64,000 bases of DNA from NCBI GenBank assembly GCA_031386985.1, contig JANNCV010000044.1, forward strand, positions 372,001-436,000. Direction: 5' to 3'. Position numbers and translations under genes: made by a program. The DNA comes from JANJUB01 sp031386985. GTDB lineage: Bacteria; Armatimonadota; Fimbriimonadia; Fimbriimonadales; Fimbriimonadaceae. Positions 57,960-64,000 of the stretch are shown here, piece after piece (positions within the stretch are counted from its first letter, which is position 1; each line of letters begins with the position of its first letter). Below the pieces are notes generated by a model. That model ran no database searches. It saw nothing but the letters and a program-made list of their open reading frames with translations, and was not told where the DNA came from.

Positions 57960-60617
57960 TCAATCTGCTTGTAACGTGGCTAGCCTTTCACGCACTTTCA
58001 AAAGTCGATCCGATACGTCGGCTAGCGCCGCTTTTTCTCGCTCAACAATCTCTGGCTTCGCTCTTTCCACAAACTGAGGATTGTCAAGACGGGCGGCTAG
58101 TCCGGTCTGCTCAGCGAGGAGCTTAGCTTCCTCGCGTTGCAGTTTTTCGAGTAGCTTCGCCTGATCAACGCTCTCCCCGAGGGGGATGTGGAGGTCGACT
58201 CCTTCGAGGGTAGATGAGATGCAGGCACCATCCGGTCTACCCGGTTTGAGTTCCGTCACCCAGCTTTGCGAGGCGATCAAAGCGTCTCCGCCATCTAGTT
58301 CGCCTTCGAAATAGGCTTCAGGAATCGTCTTTCCTGGCTCAATGTCCATTGTTGCGCGCAATGAACGTAAGGAGCGAACGATTGCAAACCAACGCTCCAC
58401 CTGCGCCTCAATGGTGACAGTCCCTGTCGCATTCATTTGAAAATTGTCGATCGTCGCTTCGCCGTTGCCCGACACATACTCTCCTGAAAACCAGTCAGGC
58501 AGTGTGGGCCATGCTGCCGACATGAGGAACGCCGACTTGCCCTCAATCGGCAGGTGAGAGTAGATCTCCTCGGTGATGTGGGGCATGATCGGGTGCATCA
58601 TCGTCAGAAACGCCTCTAGCGACTTAAGTAACACCCACTGGGGGGTATAGCTTGTCTCCGCGTTCTGCAGGCGTCGCTTAGCAACCTCGATGTACCAATC
58701 GCACATCTCCGACCAGAAGAAGCGATACAAGGCCGCGGCCGCCTCTTGAATGTTGTAGGTATCGTAAGCCTCGCGAACAACCTTCTCGGTGGCATAGAGA
58801 CGGGAAAGAAGCCAACGATCCTCGGGCTGCAAATCTAACTCTCCAGTATAAGGGGATAGATTCATCAGGACAAAGCGACTGGCATTCCAAATCTTGTTGC
58901 AAAAGTTGCGCGCGTCCTCGGTTCGTCGCTCGCTGTAACGCAGGTCTTGGTTATAGCCGGTTTGGCTCAGAAGCGTGTAACGCAAGGCATCCGCGCCTAC
59001 TTTTTCGATTATATCCATCGGATCAACGCCCGTCCCCAGGCTCTTGCTCATGCGCTTGCCGTCTTCGGTTAGCACCGTCGCATAGATGTAAACCTCCCGA
59101 AAAGGAACCTGACCGATGAAATCTAAGCCCATCATCGCCATCCGAGCAACCCAGAGGAAAATGATTTCGCGGGACGTTACCAACACATCGGTTGGGTAGA
59201 ACTCCTTTAGATCGGATGCGGAAGGGTCGGGCCAACCCATGGTCGCAAAAGGCCACAACCCCGAGCTGAACCACGTGTCCAGCACATCATCGTCCTGGCG
59301 AACGATCGTCTTGCCGCTCTTTTGCTCAGCAGCAGCCCAACTCAGCGCCGCAACCGGAGTTCCGTCTTCGCAATAGTAAACTGGCACCCGGTGGCCCCAC
59401 CAAAGCTGACGGCTGATGCACCAATCGTGCAAATTCTCCAGCCACTCGTTGAAAATGCGCTCGTATCGCTCGGGGATGAACTTGATATCACCCTTTCGAA
59501 CGGCATCCATAGCCAGGGCCGCAAGGTCGGTTTGGGATGCAAACCATTGCTCGCTCAGCAAGGGCTCGATCACCTCACCGCTTCGCTCGCCAACGATGAT
59601 TGGAATCTCGTGATCCTTGATTTCAACCAGGAACCCTTGTTCTTCGAGGTCAGACACGATGCGCTTTCTAGCCTCCAGCCTATCCAGCCCAGCGTAAACT
59701 CCACCCTCGGAGGTGATCTTGGCGGATTCATCGAGCAAGACCGGCATCGGCAAGCCATGGCGCATGCCCACTTGATAGTCATTCGGATCGTGAGCAGGAG
59801 TGATTTTTACGGCTCCTGAGCCAAACTCAGGGTCGGGATAGACGTCTGAAATCAACGGAATCTCGCGCCCAACTAACGGCAACGTCAGAGTCTTACCAAC
59901 CAGTGCTTTATAGCGCTCATCGGATGGATGAACGGCGACGGCAACGTCGGCTAGCATGGTTTCGGGCCGGGTCGTCGCAATAACTACATCACCCGATCCA
60001 TCAGTAAAGGGGTACCGAATGAAGTAGAGCTTGCCCTTGATGGTGCGGCGCTCGGTCTCGATGTCGCTAACGCTCGTCTTGAGCACCGGATCCCAGTTAA
60101 CAACGCGCTTACCTCGATAGATGATTCCCCGGTCAAACCACTCGATGAAAACTTTGAGAACGGCTTGAACATAGTCCTCATCCAAGGTGAATCGAAGCCT
60201 TGACCAGTCGAATGCGTGCCCAAGCCGGCGAAACTGGCCGATGATTGTGTTGCCGCTTTCGTGTCGCCACTCCCACGCTCGTTCAAGAAAGCGCTCCCGT
60301 CCAACCTGAGATGCGCTCGCCCCTTCCTTACGAAGCAACTTATCAACGACTGATTGCGTTGCAATTCCCGCATGATCGGAGCCGGGAAGGATCAACACGG
60401 AGTGGCCGGTCATGCGCTTGTAGCGACCGAGCAAATCCTGAATGGAGTAGCACAGAGCGTGACCCATGTGAAGGGAACCCGTGATGTTCGGCGGGGGAAT
60501 GGTTATTGTATAAGCGGGTTTGCCTCCGCCTTCAGGTTGAAACAACCCAGCTTCTTCCCATTTCAAATACCAAGCTTGCTCAACGCCGGAGGCGTCGTAT
60601 CGTGATTCTAGTGCCAT
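57960..60617 (-). CDS. valS: Valyl-tRNA synthetase
   Basis: An 885-aa class Ia synthetase of normal length. The HIGH motif is PPPNITGSLHMGHAL and the KMSKS motif is DGKRMSKSLGTGVDP. The editing domain has ATTRPETMLADVAVAVHP. The C-terminal coiled coil typical of ValRS (LLEKLQREEAKLLAEQTGLAARL) is present. It charges tRNA-Val and edits misacylated threonine. AAGGAG 7-12 nt before the ATG makes this one of the clear Shine-Dalgarno starts in the window. The parS site lies 48 bp upstream of its start. Confidence 0.97.
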   Translation of the reverse strand: MALESRYDASGVEQAWYLKWEEAGLFQPEGGGKPAYTITIPPPNITGSLHMGHALCYSIQDLLGRYKRMTGHSVLILPGSDHAGIATQSVVDKLLRKEGASASQVGRERFLERAWEWRHESGNTIIGQFRRLGHAFDWSRLRFTLDEDYVQAVLKVFIEWFDRGIIYRGKRVVNWDPVLKTSVSDIETERRTIKGKLYFIRYPFTDGSGDVVIATTRPETMLADVAVAVHPSDERYKALVGKTLTLPLVGREIPLISDVYPDPEFGSGAVKITPAHDPNDYQVGMRHGLPMPVLLDESAKITSEGGVYAGLDRLEARKRIVSDLEEQGFLVEIKDHEIPIIVGERSGEVIEPLLSEQWFASQTDLAALAMDAVRKGDIKFIPERYERIFNEWLENLHDWCISRQLWWGHRVPVYYCEDGTPVAALSWAAAEQKSGKTIVRQDDDVLDTWFSSGLWPFATMGWPDPSASDLKEFYPTDVLVTSREIIFLWVARMAMMGLDFIGQVPFREVYIYATVLTEDGKRMSKSLGTGVDPMDIIEKVGADALRYTLLSQTGYNQDLRYSERRTEDARNFCNKIWNASRFVLMNLSPYTGELDLQPEDRWLLSRLYATEKVVREAYDTYNIQEAAAALYRFFWSEMCDWYIEVAKRRLQNAETSYTPQWVLLKSLEAFLTMMHPIMPHITEEIYSHLPIEGKSAFLMSAAWPTLPDWFSGEYVSGNGEATIDNFQMNATGTVTIEAQVERWFAIVRSLRSLRATMDIEPGKTIPEAYFEGELDGGDALIASQSWVTELKPGRPDGACISSTLEGVDLHIPLGESVDQAKLLEKLQREEAKLLAEQTGLAARLDNPQFVERAKPEIVEREKAALADVSDRLLKVRERLATLQAD

Positions 60618-60664
60618 ATTGTGTTCTCCTTTCGTGTCTTGAAAGTCTCGGCAAGGATACCCGA

Positions 60665-60680
60665 TGTTTCACGTGAAACT
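60665..60680. promoter_or_regulatory. parS centromere-like site (ParB/Spo0J binding)
   Basis: The 14-bp palindrome GTTTCACGTGAAAC (60666-60679) is identical to the core of the bacterial parS consensus TGTTTCACGTGAAACA; the flanking bases are T and T, so 15 of 16 match. It lies between valS and the LAGLIDADG-like gene and covers the expected -35 region of the latter. parS sites usually cluster within tens of kilobases of oriC. The parA/parB genes are not in the window. Confidence 0.9.
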
Positions 60681-60696
60681 ACCCGGTGAAACAAGA

Positions 60697-60702
60697 TACA
60701 CT
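60697..60702 (+). promoter_or_regulatory. Predicted -10 box (TACACT), leaderless start of the LAGLIDADG-like gene
   Basis: TACACT lies exactly 6 nt before ATG 60709. A 17-bp spacer would put the -35 region at 60674-60679, inside the parS palindrome. Confidence 0.55.
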
Positions 60703-60708
60703 AGTAGA

Positions 60709-61032
60709 ATGACTCCGTTTGAAGAAGGTGTGATTGTTGGCTTACTCGTGGGCGAGGGCAGTTTCGGAGGGGATGGCAAGCAACCCCAGGTAACCTTGAA
60801 AATGCATATACGACATGAAAAGCTCATGCTTTGGCTGGTGGAGAGACTGCCCAATTCGAAGCTGTACGGCCCCTATCATCATGGAGATCGTCACTTTTAT
60901 CAATGGATGATTCGAGGAAGAGCACTTCGAGAGGGATTGGTGCCTTTGATCGCAAAGCATGTGGCCAATCTTGATGATCACGCCGCTGCGCGCTTTCGGA
61001 GCATGTGCCAGAACTACAACATTGACACTTAA
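60709..61032 (+). CDS. Small LAGLIDADG-like protein
   Basis: About 107 aa. The start EGVIVGLLVGEGSFGGDGKQPQVTLKMHIRHEKLMLWLVERLPNSKLYGPYHHGDRHFYQWMI is a single LAGLIDADG-type unit (GLLVGEGSF corresponds to LAGLIDGEGSF). It includes an acidic Glu of the type used as catalytic residue. Homing endonucleases of one motif act as dimers. There is no intron or intein around it, so it may be a free-standing endonuclease or a domesticated DNA-binding protein. ATG 60709 fits TACACT; the frame opens at 60664 within parS. Confidence 0.75.
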   Translation: MTPFEEGVIVGLLVGEGSFGGDGKQPQVTLKMHIRHEKLMLWLVERLPNSKLYGPYHHGDRHFYQWMIRGRALREGLVPLIAKHVANLDDHAAARFRSMCQNYNIDT

Positions 61033-61075
61033 TGGCGTCGGTAACGCTCATCCGGAGATTGCCGTCTGAATAGTT

Positions 61076-61609
61076 ATGAAGTGGTTCGCTCTTGCCCTCT
61101 GCGTCATCTTCGTTATCGTTGCGAGTGCTCAAACGAATCGCACCCCCGCTGACTCGATCAAAGATTTCAAATCGTGGAAACGGTTGACCGCAAGCCCGGC
61201 ATACATCACTGACTATGTGAGTCTTCTTTGTCGCAGATCGCAGCCCGATGAGATCGCTCATCCCCACATCTCGAACTGGATTCATGTTTATGTTAACTCA
61301 ATCGGGGCCAAGGCCGCCGTATCGAAAGCAAAGAAGATCAGTTTCCCAGTGGGATCGATTTTGGTTAAGACGAAGTTCCCCCGGAAGCAGGGCTCAACGA
61401 TTGAGATGATGACCGTAATGATCAAGGGCGCAAAGGGCTCACGCCCGAAGACTGGTGATTGGCAGTTCCTTGTGATGAATGGCAACGGAACGGCGATCCT
61501 TGCCGACACGCGTTTGGAACATTGTTTTAGTTGTCACAAAGTGAAAGCTAAGAAAGATTTCGCGTTTCTGAAATATGAGTCTATGCGGCCAGGTATCCCA
61601 AACTGGTAG
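61076..61609 (+). CDS. Cytochrome P460-like secreted monoheme protein
   Basis: A 177-aa protein. A signal peptide (LALCVIFVIVASAQ) precedes a P460-type domain: DFKSWKRLTASPAYITDYVSLLC, then HPHISNWIHVYVNSIGAKA, FPVGSILVKTKFP and QFLVMNGNG. The heme site is HCFSCHK near the C-terminus (CxxCH). P460 proteins oxidise hydroxylamine or act as electron carriers; the Lys crosslink that gives P460 its spectrum cannot be judged here. It stands alone between the LAGLIDADG-like gene and a convergent gene. Confidence 0.78.
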   Translation: MKWFALALCVIFVIVASAQTNRTPADSIKDFKSWKRLTASPAYITDYVSLLCRRSQPDEIAHPHISNWIHVYVNSIGAKAAVSKAKKISFPVGSILVKTKFPRKQGSTIEMMTVMIKGAKGSRPKTGDWQFLVMNGNGTAILADTRLEHCFSCHKVKAKKDFAFLKYESMRPGIPNW

Positions 61610-61627
61610 CAACTAAACTGCACGGCA

Positions 61628-62746
61628 TCACTTCGACATGATCTCGACGTTCGCCCTCGGCACCAACGCTTCCTTGCCATCTGATAATCTCGCTTTCAAC
61701 ACCCGAACCTCAGTTCCCGAATCCACGACCATGAGTTGAGCCGGCAGATCAATGACCGTTCCAAGCTGGCCAAAATAGGGCTCGCGAATGACCCGTATCG
61801 AGCTACCAACCTCAAGCAAGCCGCCCATTCCTGCGACTTCGGCAGTTCCAGTGAGCTCAAGCGGAACGATAACTTCAGGGCGAATGACGCCCGCCCGGAT
61901 TTGCGTCGCGCCGTTCACGCTCGCCGTCTTGCCTTCTAGCGATTGCAACAGCTCGAACGTTCGCTGCGCCATGTTTAGGTAACCAAAACCCTCGGTAACT
62001 AACAGGGTTAGGGGAATCTGCTCTTGCCCGGTGATGGCGACGCCGATGTCGTAGCCCAAATACTTGATGAGATCACTATCTTTTACGCCGCCCGCGATAA
62101 TGCCTGCAGCACCCACTTGAGCGGCTTTTTGAATCGCATCGAAGGTGAATCCACTTCCACCAACCAAGAAGAAGCCCTTGTCACTAGGATCGATGTTGTC
62201 GGCGTGCAGGATTTGGTCCGGACCACCGACTTTAATTTTTATCACGCCCCGACGTTCGCCACCGATGCCAAAAATCCCTTGCACCATTGCCCCGCGCGTT
62301 TCGATTGTCGCCCCTTCATCGGGCATTACATCGGCTACAACCCCTTGCAAGTAAGCATTCACATCTATCGGAATCGGAGCCTCGCGAACCAAAACGTTGC
62401 CTGTAATGTTGGAGATTGACTCAATGATGCCAGCGTGGGCGGAGGTGATCGTTTGCTTGCCCAAGCCGAAAAACCCTTTAGAGACGGCTACCGTTTGACC
62501 CTTCTCAACTGGATCTCCCACCTTAAGCTGAAACATGGCCTCTACGTCGGCCGCCTCGACGCCCAAGGATTCGGCGAGCTTGATGGTTTGCAGGGCTCCG
62601 GGCAAAGACGCCCGCGCGATTACTTGATCCGGCGTAACCAAATCGCCCTTCTTGATCAAGACTTCGCCCTTGATCGGCAATCTTCTTATGCGGCGAACTA
62701 CGATGTCTCCGCTCACAGTCAAACCCGGCGTATATGCGCTTCCCAT
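61628..62746 (-). CDS. Conserved protein with lipoyl-like and KOW-like domains
   Basis: A 372-aa protein of unknown function. The N-terminal part (1-130) contains barrel-sandwich (hammerhead) segments: LPIKGEVLIKKGDLVTPDQVIARASLPG, then LKVGDPVEKGQTVAVSKG and ITSAHAGIIESISNITGNVLV, as in biotin/lipoyl carriers but without an attachment Lys in MKM/DK context. The middle is Gly-rich (FLVGGSGFTFDAIQKAAQVGAAGIIAGGV). The C-terminus (VGSSIRVIREPYFGQLGTVIDLPAQ) resembles a KOW motif. Related proteins occur in Chloroflexota and Armatimonadota. TAAACT lies 9 nt before the ATG. Confidence 0.75.
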   Translation of the reverse strand: MGSAYTPGLTVSGDIVVRRIRRLPIKGEVLIKKGDLVTPDQVIARASLPGALQTIKLAESLGVEAADVEAMFQLKVGDPVEKGQTVAVSKGFFGLGKQTITSAHAGIIESISNITGNVLVREAPIPIDVNAYLQGVVADVMPDEGATIETRGAMVQGIFGIGGERRGVIKIKVGGPDQILHADNIDPSDKGFFLVGGSGFTFDAIQKAAQVGAAGIIAGGVKDSDLIKYLGYDIGVAITGQEQIPLTLLVTEGFGYLNMAQRTFELLQSLEGKTASVNGATQIRAGVIRPEVIVPLELTGTAEVAGMGGLLEVGSSIRVIREPYFGQLGTVIDLPAQLMVVDSGTEVRVLKARLSDGKEALVPRANVEIMSK

Positions 62747-62870
62747 TGAGTTCTCAGTTTACCGCGTAGGTTCGAGCAGATCCAGGTTCGATGAGAAGGG
62801 TTCAAATTGCTAAGTTTTTTGCAGATGTTCCGAAATGTTTGATGGAGCATTACGCGTAGTAGGCTTCATC

Positions 62871-63773
62871 ATGCGCGTTCAAACTCGTGGTTCCCATCAT
62901 CGCAGTGTTATGCGAGTCATTGGAAAAGTCCTGCAGGCCGAATCTGGCCCCCTTCGCCTTCCCGAGCTAGCTGGTCTCGCCGGCTATTCTCGCACCCACC
63001 TTACTCGGATGTTTGCCCATGCATTGGGCGAAACTCCGGCTTCGCTAACTCGGCGATTGCGGCTTGAGAAGGCGGCCCACGCCCTTCAGACCCATCCCAG
63101 AAGCATTACGGAGCTAGCGTCAGAGTCGGGTTTTTCTGGGCCGGAGGCGTTTGCGCGGGCGTTCCGCCATGCCTTTGGTTGCGCCCCGACTGAGTTTTCG
63201 AGAGCGGGCCTTTGCTGGAAGCTTGGCGATGCCGACGCGCTTCATTGGGTGCCGAGCGTCTCGGATGTTATGATCCAAGTCCGGCATTCCGAGCTTGGGT
63301 ATCAAGCCGTGGTTTCCCGCCGACGGGCAACTAGGATTGCGGCCCATCGGGTGGTGGGGCCGTACCCCCATTTGGTGAACTCATTCCCAGCTTTGCTTGA
63401 GGCAGCTGGTGGAATTCCCGATGAGCTCGAAAGGCGCGAGATATTCTGCATCTATCACGACAATCATCGTTGGGTGCCCCACCACAAACTACGATCCGAT
63501 ATCGGCTTTACACTTCTTCCTGGCGAAGTTTGCCCAATGAATCTAACGGAGAGAATCGTGCCCGCGGGGCCATACGTGCAAACTCTTGATTTCGTCCCGG
63601 GCGAGAAAAGTGGTGATGTTTGGCGTGAGATGAACCTGGAATGGATTCCTCGCTATGGAAAGAGGCCGAGGAACATCCCGGCGTTTGACGTGGTTCAAAA
63701 CTGGCCGAGCGGCGAAAAACTCGGGCCAACGAAGAAATATATCGGGCTGGAAGTAGAAATGGGCGAACCCTAA
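62871..63773 (+). CDS. AraC-family regulator with GyrI-like effector domain
   Basis: About 300 aa. The DNA-binding domain (residues 10-105) has two helix-turn-helix units: LRLPELAGLAGYSRTHLTRMFAHALGETP and SITELASESGFSGPEAFARAFRHAFGCAP. A GyrI-like domain (about 130-295) follows: IQVRHSELGYQAVVSRRRATRIAAHRVVGPY, then PAGPYVQTLDFVPGEKSG, which in other regulators binds hydrophobic drugs or metabolites. It may regulate a neighbouring gene, perhaps the truncated secreted protein downstream. ATG 62871 is preferred, because TAGGCT lies 5 nt before it. Confidence 0.88.
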   Translation: MRVQTRGSHHRSVMRVIGKVLQAESGPLRLPELAGLAGYSRTHLTRMFAHALGETPASLTRRLRLEKAAHALQTHPRSITELASESGFSGPEAFARAFRHAFGCAPTEFSRAGLCWKLGDADALHWVPSVSDVMIQVRHSELGYQAVVSRRRATRIAAHRVVGPYPHLVNSFPALLEAAGGIPDELERREIFCIYHDNHRWVPHHKLRSDIGFTLLPGEVCPMNLTERIVPAGPYVQTLDFVPGEKSGDVWREMNLEWIPRYGKRPRNIPAFDVVQNWPSGEKLGPTKKYIGLEVEMGEP

Positions 63774-63777
63774 TCGC

Positions 63778-63783
63778 TATACT
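63778..63783 (+). promoter_or_regulatory. Predicted -10 box (TATACT), leaderless start of the last gene
   Basis: TATACT lies exactly 6 nt before ATG 63790, partly just after the AraC-type stop codon. Confidence 0.6.
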
Positions 63784-63789
63784 GGAAAC

Positions 63790-64000
63790 ATGAGACATCT
63801 TCTCCTGTTTCTGGTCATTCTAAGCTCAACGATCGCAGGTGCGGCGGGATTCCCTGGGACATACAAGGGGACCCAAGATGGCACCGAGTTCACTCTCGAG
63901 CTTTCTCAAACTGGCAACTCCCTCTCGGGCACCGCAAGGGCCTCGGTAATCGAGTTCAAACTTACCGGAACTGTCTCTGGGGAGAATGCCGAGGGCGATA
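63790..64000 (+). CDS. Secreted protein, N-terminal part (truncated at window end)
   Basis: The first 70 codons of a gene that continues past the window. A signal peptide (MRHLLLFLVILSSTIAGAAG) is followed by FPGTYKGTQDGTEFTLEL and GNSLSGTARASVIEFKLTGTVSGE. These repeated strand-turn segments with TGxxxG suggest a small beta-barrel exported protein. No family can be named from this part. The TATACT box 6 nt before the ATG gives it its own promoter. Confidence 0.65.
   Translation, partial: MRHLLLFLVILSSTIAGAAGFPGTYKGTQDGTEFTLELSQTGNSLSGTARASVIEFKLTGTVSGENAEGD

Noticed and set aside
1..64000. tRNA or rRNA genes and CRISPR arrays
   Set aside because: No cloverleaf with GTTCRANNC, no rRNA segments and no regularly spaced repeats were seen in any intergenic region by eye; a tRNAscan or CRISPR search would be decisive.

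Overview
The window looks like a dense chromosomal segment of a diderm, moderate-GC bacterium, most likely from Armatimonadota (Fimbriimonadia-like) or a close relative. This is an inference. It rests on DUF1559-like pseudopilins, a DUF1549/DUF1553 (PSD1) plus DUF1501 pair, a DUF1800 protein, a tricorn-type protease, and lipid A / heptosyltransferase-type genes that imply an outer membrane. There are about 60 protein genes. I found no rRNA, tRNA, CRISPR array, transposase or prophage.

Layout. 1-2.4 kb: a 3' gene fragment and an ECF sigma / DUF4349 anti-sigma pair. 2.4-8.8 kb: lonN-like, fabI and formiminotransferase genes, a soluble GAF-PAS histidine kinase, folD and a NanE-ROK kinase fusion. 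8.8-13.8 kb: an LpxL-like acyltransferase, two GT9 enzymes, a DoxX protein, a Xer recombinase, an FHA protein and thiamine pyrophosphokinase. 14-21 kb: dnaA, then a DUF5107 / holin-like / yvcK / gmk / coaBC operon. 21-30 kb: asnS, a DUF899 protein, a large secreted protein behind a c-di-AMP riboswitch, dnaB, a DUF1800 protein, an HD phosphohydrolase and mazG. 30-37 kb: an M3 peptidase, a glycosyltransferase, a methyltransferase, two bacterial PH membrane proteins and two tandem pseudopilin-like proteins. 37-46.6 kb: galK, trmD-rplS-lepB, an EVE protein, a tricorn protease, a DUF1003 protein, exonuclease III, a zinc-ribbon protein and OsmC. 46.6-55 kb: a three-gene pilin-like operon and a three-gene cytochrome / PSD1 / DUF1501 operon. 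55-64 kb: a DegT aminotransferase, a possible mobile cassette, valS, a parS site with a LAGLIDADG-like protein, a cytochrome P460, a lipoyl/KOW-like protein, an AraC/GyrI regulator and a truncated secreted protein.

The strongest non-obvious signals are: (1) a c-di-AMP (ydaO/yuaA) riboswitch with a terminator, divergent from dnaB and upstream of a secreted protein of unknown function; (2) a perfect parS core 46 kb from dnaA, overlapping the predicted promoter of a LAGLIDADG-like gene; (3) a ~130-bp three-hairpin palindromic element inserted in frame in trmD; (4) a recurrent TANNNT box 6-7 nt before start codons, implying widespread leaderless transcription; (5) six convergent gene pairs that share 4-nt overlapping stop codons; (6) four EF-hand-like repeats inside a pilus-operon protein. 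Replication and segregation signals (dnaA, dnaB with tandem DnaA boxes, parS) suggest an origin-proximal region, but I see no DnaA-box cluster beside dnaA.
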